Shown: positions 1 to 6,419 of the stretch, piece after piece
How the letters are laid out: the number at the start of each line of letters is the position of its first letter
How positions within the stretch are numbered: the stretch's first letter is position 1
DNA from: an uncultured Eubacterium sp.
Lineage (GTDB): Bacteria; Bacillota; Clostridia; Oscillospirales; CAG-272
Reading direction: 5' to 3'
DNA: 36,884 nt
NCBI GenBank assembly: GCA_900544285.1
Contig: UQUT01000017.1
Span: 1-36,884 of the forward strand
Notes under the pieces: model-generated
Databases searched by the model: none
Seen by the model: the letters and a program-made list of their open reading frames with translations, nothing else
What the model was told of the DNA's origin: nothing
Translations under genes and position numbers: made by a program

Positions 1-103
1 CTCTTTCCCCGCTTTTCATCATAACGCCTTCAAGCACCGCCTGACCGCCGACCTTGTTTCTCCGGCAGGCGAGAGCGTCCGGCTCTTTTGTTTTTTTGCT
101 CAT
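1..103 (-). CDS. DUF1385 (YqhQ-like) membrane protein, N-terminal fragment
   Basis: Only about the first 34 codons are present; the gene runs off the left edge. The visible protein reads through a Lys-rich start into VGGQAVLEGVMM, which matches the highly conserved opening motif of DUF1385 proteins (YqhQ of Bacillus), predicted multi-pass membrane proteins of unknown biochemical role. Two in-frame ATGs occur, at 118 and 103. The one at 103 is preceded seven bases upstream by AAAGG, whereas nothing resembling a ribosome site precedes 118, so 103 is chosen. It lies downstream of secG on the same strand but is separated from it by a terminator, so it is probably transcribed on its own. The family call rests on one short but characteristic motif. 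Confidence 0.75.
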   Translation of the reverse strand, partial: MSKKTKEPDALACRRNKVGGQAVLEGVMMKSGER

Positions 104-136
104 CTGTTTGCCTTTCATAATACGATTGATATATAG

Positions 137-165
137 AGTTTATCACAGTCGCGCACAAAAATAAA
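137..165 (-). promoter_or_regulatory. weak candidate promoter of the DUF1385 gene
   Basis: On the minus strand a TAAACT box (137-142), preceded by TGTGA as in other promoters of this window, sits 17 bp from a poor -35 box TTTATT (160-165). It lies between the secG terminator and the DUF1385 start. The -35 match is weak, so this is tentative. Confidence 0.3.
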
Positions 166-183
166 TAACAAATTGTAAAATAA

Positions 184-213
184 TTAAAAAAACCGCCCGA
201 AAGGACGGTTTTT
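184..213 (-). terminator. secG terminator
   Basis: Read on the minus strand, AACCGTCC / GGGCGGTT form an 8-bp stem with one G-U pair and a TTTC loop, followed by a run of T. The pairing is better on the minus strand than on the plus strand, and it lies about 17 bases beyond the secG stop. Confidence 0.85.
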
Positions 214-229
214 CATAAATTCGTTTTTA

Positions 230-481
230 TTACTTCGTGCAGAAAAGGAATGTCACAAGAACAAGAACAACAAAAACGATTGAAACGATCGTTGTGAGCT
301 TGGAGAGCTTCTTTTCTTTGGAAGAGCCCTTGTTTTTCCCGAAATATGTTTCGGAAGAGCTGTTACCGCCGCCGATCGCGCCGGAAAGTCCCTTGGACTT
401 ATTCTGGAAAAGAACGACTAACGTGAGGAATATCGCGCAGACGATAAGCACCGCGCCAAGAATGTACTGAACTACTGTCAT
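230..481 (-). CDS. secG: preprotein translocase subunit SecG
   Basis: An 83-residue protein with the SecG plan: an N-terminal hydrophobic helix (about residues 2-21), a Gly/Ser-rich cytoplasmic loop containing QNKSKGLSGAIGGG and TYFGK, a basic stretch, and a second hydrophobic helix at the C-terminus. SecG is the small accessory subunit of the SecYEG channel in the cytoplasmic membrane. The loop motif is diagnostic and the length is normal (70-85). An upstream in-frame start would add 16 basic residues atypical of the family; the ATG at 481 has GGGAG about ten bases upstream and is preferred. The gene is monocistronic, with its own promoter and terminator, and is divergent from rpsF. Confidence 0.95.
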   Translation of the reverse strand: MTVVQYILGAVLIVCAIFLTLVVLFQNKSKGLSGAIGGGNSSSETYFGKNKGSSKEKKLSKLTTIVSIVFVVLVLVTFLFCTK

Positions 482-597
482 TATAAAAAATCTCCCGTTC
501 CGGCGGCAATTATCACGCCTCCGCACCATCCGCCGAGTTTAGTATTTCGGTGCGAAAACACATATTTTCAAAAGTACCGCACAACAGCGGTGTAAGT

Positions 598-626
598 ATA
601 TTATCACATCCGAAAAGAAAAATCAA
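598..626 (-). promoter_or_regulatory. secG promoter
   Basis: Minus strand: -35 TTGATT (621-626), 17-bp spacer, -10 TAATAT (598-603) with TGA just upstream. The roughly 110-base leader to the secG start contains a small inverted repeat, ACCGC (576-580) with GCGGT (587-591). Confidence 0.75.
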
Positions 627-666
627 GAGTTTTTTTGGATTTTTCGCAACTAATTAAATATTTTGA

Positions 667-695
667 TTGACAAATCGTTTTTATGATGATATAAT
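667..695 (+). promoter_or_regulatory. rpsF-ssb-rpsR operon promoter
   Basis: Consensus -35 TTGACA (667-672) and -10 TATAAT (690-695) with a 17-bp spacer, followed by a leader of about 100 bases before rpsF. This is among the strongest promoters in the window, as expected for ribosomal protein genes. Confidence 0.92.
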
Positions 696-712
696 ATCTA
701 CTCGGAAAAGAG

Positions 713-773
713 CGCAACATATATTATTGCGTTTTTTCTCCTTACCGGACGCAAATCTTTTTCATGCTCCGGT
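713..773 (+). promoter_or_regulatory. hairpins in the rpsF leader, possible autoregulatory site
   Basis: Two inverted repeats lie in the leader. CGCAA (713-717) pairs with TTGCG (727-731) and is followed by six T, resembling a weak attenuator. ACCGGA (744-749) pairs with TCCGGT (768-773) around an 18-base loop, just before the AAGGAGG ribosome site. In several bacteria the S6:S18 complex represses its own operon by binding a hairpin containing CCG in this leader. That this leader works that way is inference; I have not matched it to the full published motif. Confidence 0.4.
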
Positions 774-801
774 CTTATGTCCAGAAGGAGGTGCAATCAC
801 A

Positions 802-1092
802 ATGGAAAAAATTCTCTCGTCCTATGAAACGATGTTCATCGTTGACTGCTCCGAAAGCGAGGAGGCAACCGCAGCTGTTGTTGCAAAGTTCAAATCGCTT
901 ATCGAAGCTAACGGCACGATCGAAAAGATCGAAGAATGGGGTAAACGCAAGCTCGCATATCCTATCAACGATATGACAGAGGGTTATTACGTCCTTGTTA
1001 ACTACACGGCAGGTCCGGAATTTTCCGAAGAGCTCAGCCGCGTGTTCAACATCACGGAAGGCGTAATGCGTTATCTCACAATCAAACTTTAA
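802..1092 (+). CDS. rpsF: 30S ribosomal protein S6
   Basis: 96 residues, normal for bacterial S6. It opens with the family pattern YETMFIVDC and contains EEWGKRKLAYPI and the C-terminal VMRYLTIKL, all typical of S6, which sits on the platform of the 30S subunit and binds S18 and 16S rRNA. The start at 802 is preceded by AAGGAGG with a ten-base gap. A longer in-frame reading exists upstream, but it begins inside the promoter and has no homologous content. It is the first gene of the classic rpsF-ssb-rpsR operon; ssb begins 12 bases after its stop. Confidence 0.97.
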   Translation: MEKILSSYETMFIVDCSESEEATAAVVAKFKSLIEANGTIEKIEEWGKRKLAYPINDMTEGYYVLVNYTAGPEFSEELSRVFNITEGVMRYLTIKL

Positions 1093-1104
1093 TCGGAGGT
1101 TAAT

Positions 1105-1539
1105 ATGGCAAGTCTTAACAAGGTTATCCTTATCGGTCACCTTACAGCCGACCCGGAGCTCAAACAGACTCCCTCGGGCGTAAGCGTAACTTCGTTTTCC
1201 ATCGGCGTAACAAGAAGATTTCAGCGTCAGGGCGAACAGTCCCAGAGCGATTTTATCAACATAGTTGCATGGAGATCGACTGCGGAGTTCATAGCCAAAT
1301 ATTTCAGAAAAGGCAACGCCATATGCATCTGCGGTTCGCTCCAGTCAAGAAGCTATACGGCGCAGGACGGCACAAAGCGTTATGTGACCGAAGTCGTTGC
1401 CGACGAAGCAAGCTTCGTTGAAAGAAAGAGCGATTCCGCCCCCAAAGCCGATGATTATCAGGCTCCCGCATTTTCCGCGGGAACAAACGACGCCGCAAAA
1501 TTTGAAGAAGTTGCCGGCGACGAAGACCTGCCGTTCTGA
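1105..1539 (+). CDS. ssb: single-stranded DNA-binding protein
   Basis: 144 residues. An N-terminal OB fold is recognisable from MASLNKVILIGHLTADPELK, FSIGVTRRF and DFINIVAW (about residues 1-110). A variable Ala/Pro/Asp-rich linker follows, ending in the acidic tip DEDLPF that recruits replication and repair partners. SSB coats single-stranded DNA during replication, repair and recombination. A strong GGAGG lies 7 bases before the ATG. Its place between rpsF and rpsR is the standard Firmicutes arrangement. Confidence 0.97.
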   Translation: MASLNKVILIGHLTADPELKQTPSGVSVTSFSIGVTRRFQRQGEQSQSDFINIVAWRSTAEFIAKYFRKGNAICICGSLQSRSYTAQDGTKRYVTEVVADEASFVERKSDSAPKADDYQAPAFSAGTNDAAKFEEVAGDEDLPF

Positions 1540-1576
1540 CGGGGTCAACACATTCTATAAGGAGGTTTTATAGGTC

Positions 1577-1828
1577 ATGGATAGAGAAGTTCAGAAGTCT
1601 TCCCGCCCTGCCGCTCACCAGAGAAGAAAGAAAGTCTGCATTTTCTGTGAAGAGCATGCGGAAAGCATTGATTACAAGGATGTAGCCAAACTCAGAAAGT
1701 TCATTTCCGAGCGTTCCAAAATTCTGCCCCGCAGAGTTACGGGAACATGCGCAAAGCACCAGAGAGAGCTCACAATCGCTATAAAGAGAGCTCGTCACAT
1801 GGCGCTCATTCCTTTCGTAACAGACTGA
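1577..1828 (+). CDS. rpsR: 30S ribosomal protein S18
   Basis: 83 residues with the S18 core (DYKDVAKLRKFISERSKILPRRVTG, then a basic helix IKRARHMALIPF). Before the core it carries CIFC and after it TCAKH, giving the cysteine set of zinc-binding (C+) S18 variants. S18 forms a heterodimer with S6 on the 30S platform. The start follows an AAGGAGG site. It is the last gene of the operon and a strong terminator lies about 70 bases further on. Confidence 0.97.
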   Translation: MDREVQKSSRPAAHQRRKKVCIFCEEHAESIDYKDVAKLRKFISERSKILPRRVTGTCAKHQRELTIAIKRARHMALIPFVTD

Positions 1829-1900
1829 TCGGAATTTGAGTCATCACACTCAAAAATAATCAATTTTGTACAAAGAAAATTATTCTGTTTTACAAAAGAC

Positions 1901-1927
1901 AAAAGCCCTTACAAAAGGGCTTTTTTG
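1901..1927 (+). terminator. terminator of the rpsF operon
   Basis: AAAAGCCC (1901-1908) pairs perfectly with GGGCTTTT (1917-1924) and runs into a T tract, 72 bases after the rpsR stop. Confidence 0.92.
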
Positions 1928-2203
1928 TTTGCAATTTTGTGGCATTAAAAGTGTTTTTATAAAAAAACAAAAAACAGTTTTTTCTTTATACAGTCAAATA
2001 TTTTGAGCCTTTTATGATTTATCTTAAGGAAATTTTTATCGTGAAAAATAATCCTTGAAAAGCAGATTTTTTTGTTTGATTTTTGCTGTTATATTAGGAT
2101 AAAAATTTTTGTACAAAAGCGGATATTTGGATTTGTGCAAAGACAAATGTCAAAACAAAATAGCCCCATCGGGGCGATTTTTTGTTGCTTTCGTATATTC
2201 CGA
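1928..2203. other. AT-rich gene-free stretch with one isolated hairpin
   Basis: No credible gene is seen in this very AT-rich stretch. Near its right end GCCCC (2163-2167) pairs with GGGGC (2171-2175) around a 3-base loop, followed by GATTTTTTG, a good plus-strand terminator with no gene in front of it. A marginal promoter (TTGTTT, 17 bp, TAGGAT, ending near 2098) could drive a short untranslated transcript of roughly 80 bases ending at this hairpin. That is speculative. Confidence 0.4.
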
Positions 2204-2232
2204 TTGACTTTCCGGAGACGATACGATACAAT
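2204..2232 (+). promoter_or_regulatory. promoter of the unknown gene at 2265
   Basis: -35 TTGACT (2204-2209), 17-bp spacer, -10 TACAAT (2227-2232), followed 20 bases later by the ribosome site AGGAGG (2252-2257). Confidence 0.8.
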
Positions 2233-2264
2233 CAAGGTGACAATTATATTCAGGAGGAAAGACA

Positions 2265-2876
2265 ATGATGATAATCACACCACCAGATTTTATCGTTGAC
2301 GACGACGTTTACGACAAAATCGACATCTATGATTACATAATGAAAAACGTACAAAAAGTAAATGTATCCGTCGACCAAAATTTCAAAGATACGTTTTGCA
2401 AATACTATGGGCTCAACGGTTTCACAGACTTGAGTTTTCAAAATGACTTCTTCGACTATATGGAACGAATCAAAAGCAATAATCCGTTGCCGTCTTACAA
2501 GGATGTGATGGAACAACTTTGGAAGCGGACAAAGCGCGTCGATTATTCTTTTTCAAGCAAGCTGTTGCACACGTTGAATCCCGGTTCGCCGATCCTTGAC
2601 AGGCACGTTCTCCGTCTTCTCGGCTTTGAGAAAAAAGACAGCGGAAAACCAGAGAGCAGGATAGACTATTACTCGGATGTCTACGAGACGGTGAAAGCCG
2701 AGTACGCTCAGATCACTGAAGCCTTGAAAAATGGGTGCACAAGCAAAATATGCAATGCTCTGCGTGCCCTCGATAGCAAATATCCGAAAGGAAGTTATCT
2801 TTCAACCGCAAGAAAAATCGACTGTCTGTTGTTCCGTCTCAGAAACTGCCGCGGCATATCAATGCTGACGCTCTGA
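2265..2876 (+). CDS. uncharacterised protein, possibly of helix-hairpin-helix DNA glycosylase-like fold
   Basis: 203 residues, soluble, mostly predicted helical, with no signal peptide. I do not recognise a named family with certainty. The middle segment FSSKLLHTLNPGSPILDRHV (about residues 108-127) resembles a motif seen in hypothetical proteins related to the HhH-GPD glycosylase superfamily, where an Asp follows a Pro-rich turn; this is a weak analogy. The start is supported by AGGAGG seven bases upstream of an ATGATG pair. The gene stands alone between its own promoter and a terminator, flanked by AT-rich DNA, and has a more A/T-rich third position than its neighbours. Its pattern suggests an acquired accessory gene. 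Confidence 0.7.
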   Translation: MMIITPPDFIVDDDVYDKIDIYDYIMKNVQKVNVSVDQNFKDTFCKYYGLNGFTDLSFQNDFFDYMERIKSNNPLPSYKDVMEQLWKRTKRVDYSFSSKLLHTLNPGSPILDRHVLRLLGFEKKDSGKPESRIDYYSDVYETVKAEYAQITEALKNGCTSKICNALRALDSKYPKGSYLSTARKIDCLLFRLRNCRGISMLTL

Positions 2877-2905
2877 AATTTGCCGGAGTTATCATATACA
2901 AATAC

Positions 2906-2938
2906 AAAAAATCTTCCGAAAAGCACGGAAGATTTTTT
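2906..2938. terminator. bidirectional terminator between convergent genes
   Basis: A 13-bp perfect stem (AAAAAATCTTCCG at 2906-2918 with CGGAAGATTTTTT at 2926-2938) has A/T runs on both sides, so it can end the plus-strand gene at 2265 and the minus-strand protease operon. Confidence 0.92.
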
Positions 2939-2942
2939 AATA

Positions 2943-3683
2943 TCAAAATTCAATTCCTGATTTTGCCTTCTTTGCGTCCGAGAGGAATTTTCTTATCGTG
3001 GCGGAGGGAATGGCATAATTCATTGCCATGGCGTCTTCTCTTCCTCCCGTCACAACCCCGATGAAGTCGCCCGATGAATTGAACACCGGTCCGCCCGAAT
3101 AACCCATTGTCACAGGGGCGGAGATCATCATAAGACTGCGATGACCGATTTTTCTCTGCGTATCGCTGATGATTCCGTCAACAACGCTCAGTCCTTCCCC
3201 TTTGCCGTTTCCGATGACGCAGATTTTTTCTCCCGTCTTGACTTCGCACCGTGAGATCACAAGAGGCTTTGCGCCGACGGCGTCACTGCAATAAAGCAGT
3301 GCAAGATCCATGAGCGGATCACTGTATATCGGTTCTGCTTTGAAAAGCGTTTCCTGCGGACGTCTGCCGGCGATTATCATATCGCAGAAGTTTTTCACGC
3401 CGTCTTTCTCCGGCATGCTCTTGCCGATGATATGATAATTCGTCACAACATATCCGCGCGACGAAATAATCACGCCGGTGCCGCAAAGCTCTTCCCCGTC
3501 CGTAATCCCGCTTATTTCAAGAACGCTTTCGATTGACGACTTATATATATCCGCCGTCGATTTTATGCGCGGCTTTTCTTCTTTCCATGAAAAAACGGAA
3601 TCACAACAGTTGCAGCGATATGTCCTTTTTGACAGTTCAATTATGTTTTCCCCGCCGCACACAGGGCATGACAGATGTCCCAT
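2943..3683 (-). CDS. zinc-ribbon trypsin-like serine protease (S1C/HtrA-like catalytic domain)
   Basis: 246 residues. The N-terminus (residues 1-30) is a zinc ribbon with C6/C9 and C24/C27. After it comes a chymotrypsin-fold protease domain with the triad His84 (in TNYHII), Asp126 (in PLMDLALL) and Ser196 (in GYSGGPVF). There is no signal peptide, TM helix or PDZ domain, so unlike DegP/HtrA it should be cytoplasmic. Its ATG overlaps the stop of the preceding gene by one base (TAATG), and its AAGGAGG site lies inside that gene's last codons, so translation is coupled. It is the last gene of a three-gene operon with an XRE regulator and a membrane LRR protein. The protease call is firm; the substrate is unknown, and the upstream membrane protein is the obvious guess. 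Confidence 0.85.
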   Translation of the reverse strand: MGHLSCPVCGGENIIELSKRTYRCNCCDSVFSWKEEKPRIKSTADIYKSSIESVLEISGITDGEELCGTGVIISSRGYVVTNYHIIGKSMPEKDGVKNFCDMIIAGRRPQETLFKAEPIYSDPLMDLALLYCSDAVGAKPLVISRCEVKTGEKICVIGNGKGEGLSVVDGIISDTQRKIGHRSLMMISAPVTMGYSGGPVFNSSGDFIGVVTGGREDAMAMNYAIPSATIRKFLSDAKKAKSGIEF

Positions 3684-5170
3684 TACCCAGCCTCCTTTGC
3701 AAGAAGGATTGTCGACCCATCCGGCATCCAGCCTTTTCCGTAGCCTTCCGGAATTTCATCCCCGTAAACATAAAATGTCATCGCACCGCAACCGGCAAAA
3801 GCGTCGGACTCAACGACCACTTTACCCGGAATATAGACATATTTGAGCTTTTCACAGCCCATAAATGCCACGCCTCGGATAAGTCTGACGGTAGTCGGAA
3901 TACGTATTTCTTCAAGCGATTTGCAGTAGCGGAAGCCGTCCAGAGTCTTAATTCCCTCCGGGAGCTCAACGTAACTGAGATTTGTACAATCTAAAAATAC
4001 GTTGTCAAAATTGTTGTAATTTCCGCCGAGCACGGCGCGTTTGAGAGATGTGCAGTACATAAACACGCAGTTTCCCATCTCCGTAACGGAATCCGGAACA
4101 ACAACTTCTTCAAGAGAAGAACAATAAGCAAAAGCGGAGTGCATAATCGATTTCACCCCGTCCGGAATGGTTATTTCCTTGAGAAAGGTGCAATAATGAA
4201 ACGCGCTCTGTCCTATTTCGATGAGCGTTTCCGGCAGACGCACCTTTTCGAGAGAAACGCAACTGAAAAACGCTCCTTCATCAAGGCGGTACACAACATA
4301 ACCGTCTATTTCGTCCGGAATATAGACCTCGGCGGCGTCTCCGGTGTATTTTTCTATAATGCACCTGCCGCCCGCAATGCGGACTTTCATATCGTTATAT
4401 TCAAATTCATCGCCTTCTGAATGTTCTTTTGTCGGCTTTGAAGAGGTTGCGGCAGGCTCTGTATGCTTTTCGGTCGTTGTCGCTGACGCCGACGTTGTGA
4501 CGACAGGCTCGGCTTTTGTTGATGTCGATACAGAAGTTTCTTTATCGGTCGATACTCCGGTCAGCACGACAGTCATCTGCGGGGTCGTCTCAAAAGACGA
4601 CTCAAACGGTGGGTCTGTCCGCTTTTCTCCCGTTCCGATTTTGCTCATCATAAGCGAAATCACCGCCCCCACGGCAAAACAGATAACAGCCCCCGAAACA
4701 ATTTTCCATACGGGAGAAATGCCGCGCTTCTGCAGCGTGTATGTAACGGGCGTGTCACTGTTTCTTAAAATAATATTGTTTACGTTCACACCCGAAATTC
4801 CGAGCCCGAGAGCAGAAAGCTCCCCACCCGCGCAAAGCCCGTCATAAATTGCCCGGCTTACAGGCTCCGCGCAAGACTTTATATCCGAAGAATATACCCC
4901 GTCGCCCGCCGCATATTTACGGAGAACCTCCTCGCCGACCTTTTTTATTATCGGCAAAGTTGCCGCTCTGAGCTTTTTCGTCCCGTCCTTACCGGAAAAA
5001 CGGCGACGGAAAACATCATTGTTTTTTATACTCAGCGTATACGTTCCGCTGAGCCCGAGGAACACCTCTTCTTTCGGCGCTCCCTCTTCTTCCCTCATCT
5101 GAACGCGTACGTTTCCGAAGCCGAACGAAAACTCCGGCAAAGCGGAAGGGATATTCTGTTTATCACTCAT
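3683..5170 (-). CDS. single-pass membrane protein: SPFH-like N-terminus, Ser/Thr linker, BspA-type leucine-rich repeats
   Basis: 495 residues in four parts. Residues 1-150 are cytosolic and contain LSGTYTLSIKNND and a late LGLGISGVNVNNIIL strand, patterns reminiscent of SPFH/virion-core-like (YdjI-type) domains; this match is tentative. Residues about 152-176 form one TM helix preceded by basic residues, giving an N-in topology. Residues 185-260 are a Ser/Thr-rich spacer. Residues about 265-475 are BspA-like leucine-rich repeats (repeated units such as AFAYCSSLEEVVVPDSV), an extracellular binding scaffold often found in gut bacteria. Its start overlaps the end of the XRE gene by eight bases (ATGAGTGA), indicating coupled translation. 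The combination suggests a sensor or adhesin with a cytosolic readout. Confidence 0.75.
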   Translation of the reverse strand: MSDKQNIPSALPEFSFGFGNVRVQMREEEGAPKEEVFLGLSGTYTLSIKNNDVFRRRFSGKDGTKKLRAATLPIIKKVGEEVLRKYAAGDGVYSSDIKSCAEPVSRAIYDGLCAGGELSALGLGISGVNVNNIILRNSDTPVTYTLQKRGISPVWKIVSGAVICFAVGAVISLMMSKIGTGEKRTDPPFESSFETTPQMTVVLTGVSTDKETSVSTSTKAEPVVTTSASATTTEKHTEPAATSSKPTKEHSEGDEFEYNDMKVRIAGGRCIIEKYTGDAAEVYIPDEIDGYVVYRLDEGAFFSCVSLEKVRLPETLIEIGQSAFHYCTFLKEITIPDGVKSIMHSAFAYCSSLEEVVVPDSVTEMGNCVFMYCTSLKRAVLGGNYNNFDNVFLDCTNLSYVELPEGIKTLDGFRYCKSLEEIRIPTTVRLIRGVAFMGCEKLKYVYIPGKVVVESDAFAGCGAMTFYVYGDEIPEGYGKGWMPDGSTILLAKEAG

Positions 5171-5531
5171 CTTCCGTATCCTTCCCGTGTCTGAATATCA
5201 GATCGCTTATTTCATCGAGCACATTGTCCGAAATATCGTCCTGTGCGATTGCCATGATAACCCTCTGCTTCTTTTCGGCGAAGTCCGTAAGGTTTATCTT
5301 GACGGTATCGCTCGAAGCGAACATTGCCGTGCGCAGCTTTTCAAGGTCGATCTGCGAGAGCGGATACGATTTTGAAAGCAGCTTTTCCATATCCGTCGGG
5401 ATGTTGCGCTTCCCGCTTTCTATCGCGGAAAGATACGAAGGGGAAAAGCCGAGCTTTCTTGCCATTTCCCTTGACGAATCCCCCGAGTTTATTCTGATTA
5501 TTCTTAAAAGTTTACCGAATTCCGTAAGCAT
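5163..5531 (-). CDS. XRE-family helix-turn-helix regulator
   Basis: 122 residues. The N-terminal HTH_3 domain (about residues 3-55) contains REMARKLGFSPSYLSAIESGKRN, the recognition helix pattern of Cro/CI-type regulators. The C-terminal half is helical and charged with no recognised effector domain. The ATG at 5531 follows GGAGG by eight bases. It is the first gene of the operon with the membrane LRR protein and the protease and has a near-consensus promoter. Autoregulation is likely: an inverted TTGT-AA-ACAA lies within the promoter spacer. It most plausibly controls the two genes behind it. Confidence 0.9.
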   Translation of the reverse strand: MLTEFGKLLRIIRINSGDSSREMARKLGFSPSYLSAIESGKRNIPTDMEKLLSKSYPLSQIDLEKLRTAMFASSDTVKINLTDFAEKKQRVIMAIAQDDISDNVLDEISDLIFRHGKDTEDE

Positions 5532-5563
5532 ATGAAATTCCTCCGTTGGTTTATACGGCTATA

Positions 5564-5592
5564 ATTATACATCCTTGTTTACAAAAAGTCAA
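5564..5592 (-). promoter_or_regulatory. promoter of the XRE-LRR-protease operon, with possible operator
   Basis: Minus strand: -35 TTGACT (5587-5592), 17-bp spacer, -10 TATAAT (5564-5569). The spacer contains TTGTAAACAA, a short inverted repeat that could be an XRE operator. The operator is inference. Confidence 0.85.
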
Positions 5593-5660
5593 TATTCGAC
5601 ACAAGGAAAAAACAATATTTACACGGAGAAAATCCAAAAATATTTTATGCAGGCAAAAAA

Positions 5661-5690
5661 GCGCGCCCGCGGAAAAAACCGCGGGTGCAT
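5661..5690. terminator. GC-rich hairpin, terminator-like on the minus strand
   Basis: CCCGCGG (5666-5672) pairs with CCGCGGG (5679-5685) around six A. On the minus strand the hairpin is followed by GC and a six-T run, so it would stop leftward transcription coming from 5690-5830. On the plus strand the T tract is weak. It does not serve the XRE operon, which starts to its left. Confidence 0.65.
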
Positions 5691-5700
5691 AATTACATTT

Positions 5701-5793
5701 TTCTGCAAACGTGGGACTTTGCAAGAGATGTTTTTCTTGGTGGTTTATTGAAAAACAACAATGTCACATATGAATAAGTCCGCCGTTGCGCAG
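5701..5793. ncRNA. candidate structured RNA of unknown class
   Basis: No gene fits here, but the segment folds on itself in nested order: CTGC (5703-5706) with GCAG (5790-5793); AACG (5708-5711) with CGTT (5784-5787); GGACTT (5714-5719) with AAGTCC (5776-5781); and GTTTTTC (5730-5736) with GAAAAAC (5750-5756). That is 21 base pairs in one interrupted hairpin with an asymmetric central bubble. It is flanked by two terminator hairpins. The outline recalls 6S RNA, but it is about half the usual length and I do not recognise a known family. The strand is undecided because all pairs are Watson-Crick and both flanks could terminate it. Confidence 0.45.
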
Positions 5794-5805
5794 GGCAAAA
5801 AACAA

Positions 5806-5831
5806 AAACCCGCCGCGAAAGCGGCGGTTTT
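5806..5831. terminator. strong bidirectional hairpin terminator
   Basis: CCGCCGC (5810-5816), GAAA loop, GCGGCGG (5821-5827), with TTTT on the right and a broken A-run on the left (read as T-run on the minus strand). It lies upstream of the blaI promoter with no coding gene before it, which supports a short transcript in the preceding 100 bases. Confidence 0.8.
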
Positions 5832-5926
5832 CATGTTTTTCCATGTCATTTTGGGACAAAATCACGTACTATTTCGCATTTTCGGCAAAGTTTTTTCGTT
5901 TTTTCGCAAAAAATATCGCAAAATCA

Positions 5927-5955
5927 TTGACTTTTATGTTATACTCCTGTATAAT
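5927..5955 (+). promoter_or_regulatory. promoter of the BlaI-type gene with overlapping operator
   Basis: -35 TTGACT (5927-5932), 17-bp spacer, -10 TATAAT (5950-5955). The -10 box is embedded in the perfect palindrome TGTATAATACA (5948-5958). BlaI/MecI/CopY repressors bind TACA/TGTA half-sites, so this is probably the repressor's own operator. Confidence 0.85.
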
Positions 5956-6019
5956 ACAAACGTACATTTTTTCAGTCGCAGGTGCGCATTATTGATTTCA
6001 GTTAGGAGTGAACTTTTCA

Positions 6020-6415
6020 GTGAAAAAGCTTCCGGATACAGAATTTGACGTAATGAAGGTCGTTTGGGACAATACCCCTCCCGTCACAACGACGATGATA
6101 ATGGAGCAGCTCGGCACGGAACGCGGCTGGCCGGTTCCTGCCCTCATAACAATGCTCACACGCCTTGCCGAAAAGGGCTTTGTCTATTCCGAAAAGAAGG
6201 GCAAAATGCGTTATTATTATCCGCTCATCAAAAAAGCGGATTACATAGAATTCGTCACCAAAGACTTCATGACAAAATATCACGGCGACTCGTTCACCAG
6301 CTTCTATTCGACCTATTACGACGTGCGCATGATAAGCGATGAAGCGCTTGACGCTTTTGTCGCGTGGGTCAAACGCAGAAGAAGCGAATTCCGTCGCTAT
6401 CACAGCGACAACTGA
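6020..6415 (+). CDS. BlaI/MecI/CopY-family transcriptional repressor
   Basis: 131 residues. KLPDTEFDVMKVVWDNTPPVT, then a winged helix with VPALITMLTRLAEKGFV and the wing KGKMRYYYPLI, is the Penicillinase_R (BlaI) signature; the C-terminal third forms the dimerisation helices. Such repressors hold down beta-lactamase, copper or other stress genes until inactivated. The GTG at 6020 is chosen because AGGAG ends 11 bases before it; a longer reading from 6008 would overlap the ribosome site. No BlaR1 sensor-protease or beta-lactamase gene is adjacent, so it is an orphan here, and its only visible target is its own promoter. The next genes lie on the other strand. Confidence 0.9.
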   Translation: MKKLPDTEFDVMKVVWDNTPPVTTTMIMEQLGTERGWPVPALITMLTRLAEKGFVYSEKKGKMRYYYPLIKKADYIEFVTKDFMTKYHGDSFTSFYSTYYDVRMISDEALDAFVAWVKRRRSEFRRYHSDN

Positions 6416-6419
6416 CGGC

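Noticed and set aside
5730..5753. Seven-codon plus-strand peptide in the structured RNA
   Set aside because: It has no convincing ribosome site, and the sequence is better explained by base pairing in the hairpin.
5701..5793. Full-length 6S RNA
   Set aside because: The fold is broadly similar but about half the expected length, and I cannot see the conserved features needed for the call.
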